Positions 13,336 to 28,300 of a stretch of DNA of 64,000 nucleotides are shown here, piece after piece. How positions within the stretch are numbered: position 1 is the stretch's first letter; each line of letters starts with the position of its first letter. Source of the DNA: Neodontobutis hainanensis. Taxonomy: Eukaryota; Chordata; Actinopteri; Gobiiformes; Odontobutidae. The notes beneath the pieces are model-generated. The model was not told where the DNA came from. It searched no databases and was given only the letters and a program-made list of their open reading frames with translations. The position numbers were made by a program, and so were the translations under genes. The stretch spans positions 124,001 through 188,000 of the forward strand of contig JALDNG010000079.1 of the NCBI GenBank assembly GCA_024349245.1, given 5' to 3'.

Positions 13336-16300
13336 CTGCAAAAACAACAACAAATCTCTCCAGAAACGTTGATACAACAGCCTCAAGCGAAAACAGAAAC
13401 AACTTCATGGAAAAGTATTAATATATATATATAAAAAAAAAGTAGTTACTTGAGGGAGATTTTCCGGCTCTGCCTCTGCTGCTGCGTGTAAATCCACATA
13501 GGCCCCAGACAGCACCACAGCATCAGTCTCCTTCACCTGAAGAGAGCCGACACTGTTTAGAACAGCAGAAGAAACACAGCACTCACTTGTGATGAATAGT
13601 CGCTCTGCTGTTAAAACACAGACCTTACATTGGAGGTGGATCCTGTTGCCCTCCTTCCACATCTCAGTCTGAAGCGACTGACCCGGCACCACTGGCTTCA
13701 CGAAGCGAACCTGACCAACCGGATAGTATGAAGTAACGCAGATGAACGTAGATACACTGAGCACACTGACACTGACATAAGTGTATGATAATGTGTGTGT
13801 AATATTTATAAGTCAATCCCAGATACCAAGTATAACAGCCTCGTCAGACTTGTTTGACTTCATGAGTACTTTAATCCCTGCACTGTGAGTTTGTGTTCCC
13901 TGTTTTGTCTTTAAAGCACAGTTAGGACAAATTATACTAAAAATGATGTTAGTATTAGTAAAGCAAACTGCAAATAATTAATCAATAATATGTCAAGAGG
14001 CACAATTTAGAACAATTCACAGATACATTATTAATATCTCATACACACACAATACTTGCTTATTATTGGTATTTTGAAAAAAAGCGGACATCCCTATAGA
14101 GACCAGTTTTTTCCAAAGCAGATAGGCCTTTCCCAAATGTCTTATTAGTTCAGTAAAGAAACAAAGCCCTAACACATCAGCACAAGCAGCAGCTAATTAA
14201 CAGCCACCAATAGAATTATAAACAGGTTTGTGTACATAAATATATTTCACATATAAGGCAAAGCCGTCAGTACCAGTCTGTAATGGCTACGGTAATTCCT
14301 CTAACTACTCCACTGTACATTTTCCACACAAGAAGACTGGAAGAACTTAATGAGAGCAAATCATATGTATATAATAAAAATAATGAATCTTGCAATAGGT
14401 TCTTCTTGTGATATATTCTAGGTCAGATTTATTCTAATGGCTGCTTTTCTAACACCGTTTATTCCTTTCTTTGTGTGGAGAAATTCAATGAGCACTGACT
14501 CATTGGGGTTGTTTGATTCATAGAAGAAGGGAAGGGATGAATGGTCAGAACATGGTGCTGTATGATTTATAAAAAGAAGAAATCATATGAATGCCCACCT
14601 TGATGGCCTTAAATCTGGCGGGGTCATTGTCTGCGAACTGCTTGAGGACATGTCTCGCGGCGAAGCCAAAAGAGCACAGACCGTGCAGGATGGGCTCCTT
14701 AAAACCTGAAAGAGCATATTTTAATACAGAACCATAAAGTATAAATGCGATCAAAACATCATTTGACCTAAAATCCCAGGGAAAGGTTTGGAGTGACTCA
14801 CCTCCCAACGCAGCAAAGCTTGGGTCTATATGAAGAGGGTTCCAGTCTCCGCTTAGACGATACAACGCACCCTGGATCCACAGAGAAACACAGATTGTTT
14901 AGACGTATATATAATTCATAAACTCCTGAACCTTCCTGACACACATGGGAAGGAATTAAAATATCATGAAGGCAATACAAGAGACACCTAAAATAAAGTC
15001 TTTGAAGTTTCAGTAACTTAAAATCGCTCAAGGGAAATTTCTTCTCATTTTTTGCTGTGTCAGACAAACAGCTCCAAATGAGGCATTCTGCTAAATATTG
15101 AATTTAGATTTGAGCATATTTTTTCTCCATCAGCAGTTTGGTTTTTGCAAACATTTTGTCCAGAATATCCACCTACATATTATCAGTGTGTCTGACATAT
15201 TCTGCTCAGGAAAAAACCCACGCAGACACTCACTTGGTCTCTTGTGGTGGAGTCAATCATCACAGCATCTGGTGCGCGTTTAGGCGGAGGCACAAGAGGC
15301 TGGAAGAAGTAAACAAACAGGAGAAAACACATTTAGAAGACCGCATAATGTATATACCAGCAGTATGTTAATGTCGGGCTAGTAGGAGAAGCTTACCTTG
15401 GCTTTATCAGAGGTCCTCCTTCCTCCAAAGCCTCCAGCTCCAACCATAAAGATTGAAAACTGGTTGTAGCAGATGAGCTCATCCCCATTGTATGTGTTCA
15501 CTGTAAAGAGAAATGAAGAAACAAATAGGGTCGTTAAAAAACTGTTGTGGCTTTTTAGAAAAGTCACCAATAATGTCCACTGTAAAGAACACACATTTTT
15601 ATTGAAATGCTTTCATTATAAGAGGTATATTTTCAACAGCGAGCTTCTTTTTCCCCTCCATCTATTTATTTTAATACTTTGTGTTGTGTAGTATGTTTTT
15701 AGATGGACGCACAATCAGGACTCCAGCTTGTGTTGTAGTGGGACAGGTGAGGCGTTCAAGGGTTGAATGTTCATTGATAGTTTGGATGGGTCCTTCCAGT
15801 TTAATAACATGGTCTTTTTTTTTTTTTTTTTTTTTGCAATGGTTAGGGCCGTGTTTGATTTTTTCTTTATCTGACAAAGTAGAGCTACACATAACACAAT
15901 GTTAATGTAATGTTTCTATATTAAAATAATTATCTGCCTTGAATTATAGTAATGCAAGTCTTGAACCATGTATATGTGTCTCAATTTTGATTTGGTTTTG
16001 TTGTATATAGGCATATAGTACGTCCCCCGGTGAATATTTAACAGCTTTGTACACGTTATGTAGCAGAAATAATATGAATAGTTACACAAACCATCACAGT
16101 GAGTCATCAGCTGGTTCTGAAAAGTGATGTGTAGTACTTTATAGAGTTTATGGACACTTGTCTTGACCGGTGGGTTTAAATATACAAAATGGTGTAGTGC
16201 CATACTGTAAAATTAAATATAAACTGTTAAAACTGGTCTTATTTGCAGGTTATACAACAGGTGATTCCTAATCCACACATGCCATCTCCTGTTCAGCCCT

Positions 16301-19300
16301 TATTTTTGTCCATTTGGGCAAATTTTTCCTCTTCGTCCACCATTCTGGCTGTGTTATTAGCATTTTTTGTAACTTTTGGTGAATTAATACGGGAAAGTAT
16401 ATTTTTTAATCTCTTAATCTTAATCCACTTTATCTTTGATTTTATTGTTACTTATGGAGAAAACGTTTATTTTTTATAAAACAAATGTCGGGTGGCTTGG
16501 CCATTGTTCTTAAGTCAATCTTGGATTGAGTTTGAAGCATTTATAGTTTTTTTTGTAGCATCAAATTGGAATGTGATGTTCCACTGACTTCCATTAGAAC
16601 CGCATTTTTTATTTGCATAGCCATAAAAAAATGTAAGTTATTTTTACTTTTCACCACTAAAATCAGCAATTTTCCCATTGTCGTCCTCTGCATAAAGCTA
16701 CCATGGCATTAGTTTATGTGTTTTTGATATTGAGCTTTATAGTCCTTTTTAAGAAAGAGTGACAGCAGTTTTTTTGGACGTGGACATTTCTGTTACGAGG
16801 GAAGTAAACTGAATTAATGCGTGAGGGTTTTCTTTATTATACACTGTATGTTTTTCCTCGTACATATGTAAATCGTTATATTATTCATTCATGTTTTGAA
16901 GAGTGTTTGTGTAACACAGCTCCTGTGTCAAGTTCTTTCCCTTGTGGATCAATAAACTTTATCCAAGTATGTTTATTAAGCAGGTTTGACCATTCAGCCG
17001 CATAATGTTTTTTTTTTTTTATAGTATTAGTTGAATACTGATGGATCACTGTGATGGTTTGTATAACTAATAATTGCCACAAGGCACTGCTGTTAGATTT
17101 GGATGGACATGTCTCACAGCAACCTTAGCGTTTGACCACCAAAACATCCAACTTTAAGTGAACTCCACTGCCAAATTATGGGAAAGAAAATGCCCTTGGG
17201 CTGTTTCTGAGACATCACATTTATAAAAACAGAAAGAACTATAATGCCAGGGCTGTCGAAAACATGGAGGCATAATGCGAGCAAAGGGAAACAGCCACGA
17301 GGAATCCCGCTGTGAAAGACAATCAGCTGCTGTCAGAAGGAATCACGGCCGGGCTATACTTAATATACTGACTGCTTCATTTTGTCTGCTTACATATAAC
17401 AGGCATAAGCATAAACAGGACGTTAATATGAGTAGAAATAACTTTGCTTTAAGGCTAAACGGATAATAAAAAAAATGACTTAATAATACATTTTAAAAAA
17501 GGCAATTTGTGTGCATACGTCCTGAGGGAGTTCCAGGTCCCATGTTATTTGTTTTAAGTCGGATTAAATATAGATGAGAGTAGTTTTAATATGATCCATC
17601 TCTGAGGAATTGTCACATGGGAGAAAACGCGAGCCATTTTTGGTCCATTATATCCCTCCCTGCAGACATGGAGTGTAATTTAACTTTTCATTAATTTAGC
17701 CAGAGAGGCAACTTTTAACGGGAAACAACATTAAAGTGACAAAAACAAATGAATATGGAACAAACAGCGCGCCAAGTCCTCACCGTCCAAAAGGAGGACG
17801 GCTCCAGATCCTTTGTCCAACACATCCACAACGGTCGTCTGTGAGGTCAGTGTGCCTGCAGAACAGAGGGAGGATATTTTTCTTTAAAATGATTTGTATT
17901 TGGGAAAAGTTTGTCAAATTTTGTGTATGGACAAATATCTACAGGGAACTCAGGGAAAGACGGACAGTTTCTTTTGATAGAAAAGAGACAAGTAAAGACC
18001 TAATAGGCAGAAATAGGAGTTGAGAAGTCTGTGATTTGTTCATTTAAAAAGGACAGACGGACACAAAGCACATGGAACACAGGCTTTCAGAAGAATAACT
18101 TATCACCTGCTGCTTAGGTTTGTTGTCAGAATTAGGCATGGGACAGTCTGAGATTCTGACAGAGGATAACCTTGAGGAAAAGATATTACGGTATCAAGGT
18201 TGATTTCCAGGTAAGTGTTGCTGACAATTCTTACAAAACACATAAGAGCAGTCTCATTAGGCTTTAAGTTTACATTACTACTGGATACACAGGTGTCACT
18301 GGTTTATCGTTTTGGACACATCAACAAGTGATTTGAGAGAAAAGACTTTTGCGTTTGTCCTGATTCTACAGCCGCTGTCCAACTCTGCCTCCTTCACCCA
18401 AAGTTTTGACATCTAAAATGTGATTTAATTTATTAATTTGAGCACAGCACTTAAAAAGTTGAGTTAAAAGAGAAATACTACTTTATAATAAGCCAGTTCT
18501 TAGTTTTTGCTTTTGCCTCATCATCCTATATTACCATTCCCATTATTATCATGTCACAAAAAAATGGCATTTTGTGTAATTAGTGACTTTAAATTGTGAT
18601 TATTTTGACATGGTACCAAGCCAAATCCTCATAGATAATTATTTAAAGTGGCTATAAAAGCTGGCCGGCAAATGTAAATGCTCTTTTTTTTTTAAATTTC
18701 ACAAACTATCACTGATTAGTAAATGTTAGCTTCAGTGTTTCAGTTTCAAAGGGCTGCAATTTCACTTCAAAGATCTGTCTGTGTTCACCAGCCCTTTGTA
18801 AAGTTAGATTAAAACGCACATGAGATAAATCAAACTGCAAGCATATTTTAAGTTTGAGGAATAAAACATTAAATATGAAATCTACCCTGTTACATTGTGT
18901 GCAGTAATATCTATACAATAAATTGTCCTTTAAAAGCCATGTAATTATGTCAGTGTAATATAGAAATTTATCCAAACATTTAGGAACTTTGAGGTACCAT
19001 ACGACTAAATAAATACATGAATAAACAAGTAGTTATAAATGGCTATATGAGACTTTGCCATATTAAAGGCTAGGCTTATTTTTTAAAGTGTATTTGTATA
19101 ATAACATAGTAATATCTACTTAAGCATGGAGCTACATTATCATCTCTCTAATATGGTCTGTGAAGGTTCTCATTCATCCAGGTCATCTTGAAGAAAAGGT
19201 TAAAGAAAAAGCATCAGGACTCTTTATCAGTTCTGAGATCAAAACCCTAAAAACAAGATCCACGGACCATAAGAGTAAAGTGGTTTATGCAGTCCAGTGA

Positions 19301-22300
19301 AGAGTGCAGTGACAGTTATGTTGGAGAAACAAAACTACAGCTTCACAAGAGGATGTATCAGCACAGAAGAGCCAGTCCTGGACCTGAGTCTGCAGTTCAC
19401 CTCTACCTCGAAGAGAAAGGACAGCAATGTCCGGATTTTGGCCAAAGAGATCAGATGGTTTGAGAGAGGGCTGAAGGAAGCCATTTTTGTAAAAATGTAA
19501 AAGCCCTCTTTGAACAGAGGAGGTGGTCTCAGATTCATGTTGTCTAGTATTTACAATAGTGTTCTTAAACCTAAAACAAAACAATTTCACTCTAGAACAA
19601 CAAAACCTGAATGGAACAGTGTTGCTAACGACTCTCCTGAGCCTTAACGACTCTCACATCAGTGTGACTCCTTTCATAGCTCACAACTATCAGACCCAAA
19701 CAGCCTGGTTCCATCAGGTTTGGTTTCAGGGGAAACTCCTCCCTCTAGAGATAAAGCTCAGCTCTATTAACAGTTGAACTCAGAATTGATAAAGTCTCTT
19801 AGAATTAGGGACGAAACATCTTCACCTTGAAAACTGAGTCTAGATTCATTTGCTTTAATCTTTTTATCTCCAGTACGGGTATTTCTAAGACATTGAGTTG
19901 TTCAGCATTTATATAGAGCTTGTGGTTTGCTGCAGTATTTTGTTCTTAATGGTTCACAGAAATGGCTTACCAGAGATATAAAGAGAAATGAATTTAATTC
20001 TTTAGTGTCTACTGAACTTTGACTAGTCCCAGTTGAAACACAAACCCAAATTAATTGGTGTGTGCTCCTGCAAGAGTAAAGCGAATACCTGAAGTTGGCA
20101 GAGGTTTGTAAAGCTCCAGATACTGCTCTCCGTGCAATACCTGCCAAAAAACAAAAAGCACAGGAGCAGCTGTTATAGTAAGGCCCCAATGGTGTAAGTA
20201 ATGTCAGTGATTCATCTCTGTTCAGACTGAAGGAAACGGCACATATGGACACAAACTCAAATTAAGCAAGCTGAGTGGGCCATAAATATAGATGCACTTC
20301 ACAGAAAGGGCCGAAGCTAGCACTAGTTCCATACAAGATTTAGTTTTTTTTTAAGTCTTTTGATGTTTGCAGCAGTCTGTCGGGAGGAAGTAAGAAAAAG
20401 GGGGATGGCAGGCGCATTGAAAGACTGACATAAAGGGCTGGCTCAACAGTGTGAAAGCTGGAGAATGTGGATGAGGTGATGGAATAAGAGAGAGGCTATA
20501 TTAAAGCCTATTTCCACTGGAGAAAATGACTACAAGTTGGGACAGTGCCGTTCACTTTTAGAGACGTTTACATTGTCAAAAGGGTAGGAAGCGTTCCAGA
20601 TAATAGTGCTTTTGACTTTGGTTCCAACAGAGACATGGTTACAAAAGGTAAACCGTGCAGAACTCCTCACTTTTCCTTAATTACCCGTGGCCACATCAGA
20701 TTTCTGACCAATCACACAATAAGTTTTTCAGACACCCGCAAGAAAAAAGTTCTGCTCAGACAATGTGTCAAGAACAAGCTGCTGCAAGAACTTCCAAACC
20801 ATTGCTCTTGAAGCTCTCAAGAACAAATAGTGTGTTCCTAAAATGTAGAAAACTGGCACATCTTACAGAATTTAATGGGATGAGCTGAAAAGTGTGAAAA
20901 TTATACTATAATTACAGTTTTTTTTTTTAAACATAGCCAAGCGATCTGTAATGCAGCTGCAGGTGAAAGTTATCTACCTTTTGCTAGAAAAATGGCATTA
21001 GCATCCAAGCCATATTGTGAGGGTGAGTTTGTGAAAACATGCTGAAGGATTTTGCCAACATTAGCCTTTTTCTGTTACGACTGATGAGAGGCATAATGCA
21101 ACTGTACTTCTAAACAACTAAAATGAAGATTTAAGAAAACGGTTGTTGTCATTTATTGGTTGCTATTATTTCACTGTTCTGTCCCACATCAGATCAAGTT
21201 GTGCTGTATGAGTTTGACACACCTGCTCTACATGCTTTGCCATTACCTGTACAATTAGATTTTTACCTGTGTTAAGTCTGTTTCCAACCCAGGTATTGAG
21301 CCCAAGCCGCCACCCATTATGGCATCCTGGGAAATGATGACCCCGAACGTTGGAAGGCAGCTGAAGTCTTGATGTCGTTCATACAAAAACCTGCAGGAAA
21401 AAGTGTTTTCTTTGATAGGACTAGTTGTCAGATAAAGACTAATAAAAATAGCAGCACAGATGGCTGCACACGTCTGTTTGTGTGTGTGTACTCGTGGATA
21501 GAACTCCCCACTTTCATCCCCCTCAGCACAGGTCAAGGTAAAACCACAGCTATTATAATCACTTATGGTTCAATTTCACACTGTTTGCCTTTTCAAAAGC
21601 CTTGAGGCAGTTTTAGAGACAAATGGGTACAAAAAAACCCACCTGAGAGAGTCTGGGTCTTTGGTGGACATGCCCACCCCCAGAGCATACAGGATGCACT
21701 GTGTGGGGCTGTAGCTGAACTGTGTTGGAGGGAGTTTATGTCCCACTGCTGCATCCTGGGGAAAGAATGAGAGAGCCTTAGTTCAGCAATGCAGTTTGAC
21801 ATTTCCTAACAAGAAAAATTAAATAGTATCTGAAAAAATAATACATAGAATCGCCAAAGCAGATATTACAGTTCCACTTTTAAATAAATACACAAATATT
21901 AAGCAATTGTTCAGTATTTGTAATAACTTAAATCATTAATAGAACAATAAAGATAATCAAGTTATAAACAGTTATTAATGTTTTAGTCTTGAATATTAAA
22001 CCCTTGTGTACAGGCACGTACGCCTTTAGCCTTTAGCTGGCGTAGCCTAAATGTTGAAACCAATGTTCTCTATCCACTCAGTGACACCACACACACATAC
22101 TTAGAAGGTAAACTGTTGTCCAAATCATCCTTTTAATGGAGAATTATATTTAGATTTATGCAGACCAGTGCCTTTTTGTCCATGAAAATGTATTAACTGC
22201 TTAACTTTCACTGTCAATATACACAGCTCATGTTAATAGTAAAAGGGAATGACAACTATGCACACAGCCACCAGGGGAAAAAAATAATTTTAAAAACCCT

Positions 22301-25300
22301 TCTGAAAGCACTAGATATTTTTTGAAAACATTCAGAACTTGAAAAAAAAACGAGGGCATACAAAAGCAAACCTAATGACATTAAAAAGGAGCACATACAA
22401 ATCATAACCTCAGAGCAGTCCGAGTTGATTTATTCAGTGACATAATTAGCCTCTGGACTAAAACGACCTGTGGCATTTTACTTACGAGGAATCAGCATTT
22501 CAGAAATAAGCTCTTGGGTCAGACTACACAAAGATTTGAAAATAAATCTCACATTTTAAACTGATTTACACCAGTGCAGTCGGGCCACAAACACTTCGAT
22601 TTGTGCTGGCGGTTCTGTTATTGATCGGATTGAAAAAAAAAGGACTAAAGCATCTGAGCAGAATGTTGAATTTAATGACCCATTAATGACACTTGTAAAC
22701 GGTTTTGAAAAAGAACAGTAAGGAGTCCTCAGCTGTTACTGGCTATCATTTAAAGAAAAGAAAGAACATTTGTACTACAGATAAATAGCTGCCTTAATGC
22801 TACCCCTTATGGAACTGACAGTATTTCTGCCCATTCAATTAAATAGACCCTTCTACAAACTGAGTCATTTCAGGAATACAAACATAAAAGGGGCTAAAGC
22901 GACATAAGCAAAAGCAGCAGTACTTCCCCATTCATTTATGAGAGTGCAAGTTAAAAACACCAAATTAAATGTGGTGAAAACAAACCTTCACTCAACATCA
23001 CTATTGCTACTTAAGTATGTTGGCTGCTGTGTTGTTTACCGTCAGCATATTGCGCAAAAGTGCTAAAAATCTAGAGACACAAATCCCACGAGACATGATT
23101 TTTACACCATTTACAGAATTGTGTCACACAGACAATTACCTTAATACAGTATTTTTAGTTTTTTTTTGTAACGTGTAAGCTAATCTAGTCAAGCAGATTA
23201 GTTTAAAAAGACTATAATGAGAAAACACAGATCCTTAAATAATACATATATAACCTTGAAGTGGTTTTCTCGGTCATTCTGTACGAGTCCACAGACAGCA
23301 ATAAGCCTCCATCGATGTTTAACTGTGGCTGGTGAAGCCTTACTGTCAGCTCATTCACAAATGAATGATTCTTAAAGGCCTAAACGAGCTTTAAAAGTGA
23401 TCAGAGAAAACTTAAAAATGAATGGATGCTTAAAGTGGAGAGATTTAATGTTTGTGATAACCAGTGAAACGTCAAGCTGCTGTGGTCGGAGAAAATTGGA
23501 GGCAGAAAAGTGATTTACTGTCTGAATCAGAGATAAGCGAGTTGCAATTTTCAACACTTTAGGCTCCTTACCCACTCACTGACAGCACACACGGAGTCAA
23601 TCAGCTACGTATTCATTTTGTTTGCACAGAATTTGTAATTTTTCATAGCAGAACCTTTGTGTCTTTTGAAAATACAGTGTGGTCTGTTAAACTAATGTTG
23701 CTAAAACAGACACGCAGCACATGTCACACACAAAGCGCTCTTTTGAGTCACAATCAAATTTCCTGTCAACACAATAAAACCACATGTTTGACAACACACT
23801 TATCATATTCTTAGGGTTACTCATTTGTTTCTTTATTAAGACCTGCTTTGGGAGCTATTGTTCCAAACATTATTGTCTGGCATAATGGTGTGATTCAGAG
23901 TCAGCCCACCACAGCCTCTCAGCTCGTGAAGAGGCACTCGGGAGCCCAGCCTCTGGAGAGCTGCTTTAATTAAAACTGCATTTAAATGTGATGTGGAAAA
24001 TATTATGATATCAAAGCCACTCCAATTCAAAAACGACTCAGGCTGTCAGATAGTAGTGTTTGTTTTCTTCAACGGTGCACAAAGAAACTGCATAAATACA
24101 GGTCCCAGTCATTGTAAGAAAGATTTTTTTTATTTTTATTTAATGACATATTAATCTCAACAGGTGGGGTTTGTGTTTAGTCATCACCTGGAATTATTCA
24201 GACTTTTCTTCTGCTTAGGTTTTAAACTCCACTCCATAAACTACACCAACTACAGAGGGTCAAAACTTAATCATGTTGCTAATGGTTTATGGTAGTTATG
24301 TAGCACTGGTCTTGATTTTGAGTCCATTTGGTCTCAAACTGATTGGGATTAAATAAAAACGTTGTTTCCTTGACCAAACACTAACCCCTCTATGACTTTG
24401 GACAAAATGGAACACTGGTTCTCGACCTGCCGTGGTCTTGGTTTGCTCAGTAAAAGTCTTGATACTCTCTATAGCAGTGGTTTTCAAACACTGGGTCAGG
24501 GCCCAAAACTGGGTCGGCAAAGATTTTATGTTGGTCGCCAAAAGTTTCTCTTAGTTTCCCCAAAAAATTAAAAAATGTAATAAAAGTTGTAGTCTATTAC
24601 ACATTATGTGAAAATGCAGAAAAAGGAAACCTACACTAAAAGAGCAACAAAAGGAAACAAAACCATGATGTAAAAAGTCTTAAATGACAATAAAAAAAGT
24701 AATTGGGCTAAAACCAAATGATGCAAAACAAGAATTTTTAGAAATATGGAAAATAAGTTTTGAAAATTAAGCTTTATAGGTCTTGGTTGACGTCTTGCCA
24801 ACAAGGGACAATCTTTTTTCAGGACAGTATTATTTCCAAGGTTTTTGTAAATTTTATAATTTTCCAGGTTATTTCTCTGACAGAAAAACTACTCTTAGTT
24901 TCCAGGTTTTCCAGGATGTACGGAACCCTTGACAAAGTTTAATTATTAAAGCAACATTTGAGAAGTGACACTTTAATGACCTTTAATAATTGCTGTGTAT
25001 TTATATAATATACTATTTGAGTGATACGGGGTAAACAAACCAATTTGCAATTTTAAAATCTGTCAAAATATATAAATGGATCTATAATTATACAAATAAG
25101 GGAAGTAATAATTAGTCTGTTCTCTATTTTAGTCTCGACAGGCACTTTTTTTGTTATTATACCTTTTTAAGAAATTCATTTGACACTTTGAAACACCACT
25201 CTGAGGTTTGTGATTGAAAGTTAAGGCTTATTTACATTTACTCATTTAGCTGACACTTTTATCCAAAGCGACTTACATTGTTCTACGGTATTTAGCAGTG

Positions 25301-28300
25301 TTACAGCCACTGGAGGCAAGGTGGGTTAAGTGTCTTGCCCAAGGACACAACGACAGTATGAACTTTGGGGAGAGTGAGAATCGAACCGACTACCTCCCGG
25401 TTGAAGGACGACCGCTTAAATGGTAACACATGTATTTTGTAGGGGTTTTAAGAATAAGAACCACATGGTTAAACTATCAGTAACATTTCCAGAGCTTCAG
25501 AGGGAGGGATGAAATGTTGATGGAGGTGACAAGAGTCAGGTAAAGAAGTCCAAAGGGCGAGGTCAGATGCATGTCTTAGTCCTGTTATCTGGGTGAAAGT
25601 CAAAGGAAACGGCTCTACTCACAGGATTTAACCCTGAAGCCGAGGCTGCAGCGGCCGTTAGATTCGCACCAACTTCTCCCTCAGACTCCACTTCAGACAG
25701 CACACTGACAACAAACTGGAAGGACTCTGCGCAGAGACAACAGACAAGAGATGAGTGCAAACAAATCTCAAGGCAGACTGATCAAATGCATGTTACAATC
25801 TTTTATGTATGACAACTTCTGACAGGAAACAGCAGCCTTTATCTTCAGCATGAAACAATATAATATTCATTACATCAGTCAATATATTAAATTGTCCTAA
25901 AATAAGTATTAATGCAAGAATGAAACAAAGATAGTGCTTTAGATACTGAAAAGACTAGCATTACTCTCATTGTCCACATTTATTATATTATTTTTTACTC
26001 CAGGCAAATGTGAGCTGCAAGATAAATTCTTCAGTTTACAGGGCTCTCTGTGCATTTGACCAAATAATGCTAGAATAACAAGGAGCTCTTTATATTCATT
26101 GCACTGAACATGGTCAAAACAACTATGCAGAAGTTTCTCAAGACAAAAGTCACCCCAAAAAAGCATAATTCTTCTTTACAGATAATAAAAGTGAAGCAGA
26201 AAGCCTTTTTGTGCTTTTGGACTGGCCTTTTTGTCTGGCTCAACATCTCCTTAACATTCCCCTGAAAATAAAACTGTATGTTTTTTTGCAAAAAGGTGTA
26301 TACCCATTTAGTTAAAGACAAGATGGAGAGAACAATTGGAACAACTGAGGATCAGAAACAGAGGGAGCCTGTTAAAACCACAACCTCTAATTACGATCAC
26401 CGAGTGACAGGCCGCAACAGAACAGATGCAGCAACAAGTTTGTGTAATAACCCACAAATCAGGCACTACAAAGCCACGCTAATGAGGCCAGTCCTGCGGG
26501 GCAGCCACCCCCTGTGCAGTTTGTTAACACATACAGCCAGCCCTTCTTCCACGGATCTGAGCGCATCAAGAGGGACGGAGGAGGAGACGAATCACTTGTT
26601 GCATGTGACCTTAAGAAAACAAGACCTTGCTTTGATCCCTTTTCCATATTCAATGTCTAAATGTTTCCTACACATCCAATATTTTTATTCACCCATTTGC
26701 CCTCATTTATCCAACAAGTCTACACAAGACAACTCTCTTTACTGTAGGTCCATTTTCACACCAACTTTGTCAGTCTTAGGTCTACAATACGCTCAAATCC
26801 GAGGGCAGGCCAGGAGTTGGTGTAAATGTACAAGTTTTGCGTAAGACCATTCAACAAAATTACTAAGTTTAGTGACATAATGTATGTAATATTACAGTCC
26901 TCTTAATGGATTTTATTTAGGCCTGTATGTCAAAGGCCTTCTTATAGTTATTTTGCCTTATGCCACTTAAGTAAATCCTGAGAGTGTTTTAAGCAGAAGA
27001 ACTATTTTTAAAACAGGGTAGAAAAGACTATATTACAGATTTGGTTTTAAATCCATATGTAGAAGGAACAGATTTCCTAGTCCTGCATTTCCACTTATGT
27101 ACAAAACAAATATTCACAGGGCACTCTTGTACATCTTTTGTGCTTTTCTCCAGAGAATGACTCACCTCCTATAGAAGTCGGTCTGGTAGCATCTGTAAAG
27201 TCACAGACCTTGTCCCACTGGTCCCTGACGTCCTCCGGAGTCATGGGTTGGTTCTTGTGCCTCACAATAGCGCCCTTAGTTCGCTCCCAGCGCACTGAAC
27301 ACATGGGCACATAGACAAAAGTGTCCTGTAGTCAAAATCATCCTTGGGCAAATACATATTATATCATGCCACATAGAAAAGACACAGCAATGTTTTCTAA
27401 AAGGAATACTCACATTTACCAATCCAACCAGCACCAACCTAAAAAAAGATAAAGAGAGATCATCAGAAACATAATACACAGATTTCAACCACTGTAGACA
27501 TAACTTGTACCTCAAACAGGCCACCATTTTCTTTGCATTGTTCATGAGCGAGCCAAAGAACCAAAGGAGCAACATACTCCGGCTTCAGATTTGCCACAAT
27601 GTCTGAAAAAAAAAACGCACATTAAAAATAATATTAAAAATAATAATAATAATAATAATAATAATACATAAAAGTTTTGAAATGTTAACTATTTGGCCTC
27701 CAGTGTCCTCATTTAAATATGTTTGATTCTCTTGGGTTGTAACAAGTACCGTAAAGTTTAAGACTCGGAATAGTTTAAATGTCAGCATTATATCTTGTAC
27801 AATGTGATGACATTTGTTATTACACATTGTAAGGTCAATTAAAATGTAGAAACAAACCAGGACTTTTTTTATTTGGACGCACTATTGGCTAGATCTTTAT
27901 GAAGTGAAAACCAAAGCATTTGGCAGATGCAGGTGCACTCATTTTCAGGGCGTGTCCAGAGCAGGCGCATTGTTTAATAAAAGGCTGGCCATGGCAAAGT
28001 CAGGCGGAGTTTAGTTTTTTAGGTTGACATGTAAAGCTGCCAATGCCAAAGGTGAAAGCACAGTGATATTTGATCATTTTAGATGTTTTAATGTCTAATT
28101 TCACTTGTAAACTCAAGGAGCACATATTTACATAATGAAAAATAACATATTAACATTTAACAAAAAAATCAGCAGTTATTAATACACGTCACTGATGTCA
28201 TGTCTGAATGTGAACAAAATAGAATAAAAAATGGAGGAGAAAGAGAATCAGAGACCGTCAGATTCTCACAAATCATATGTTTCAGTCCTAATTAAAACAT

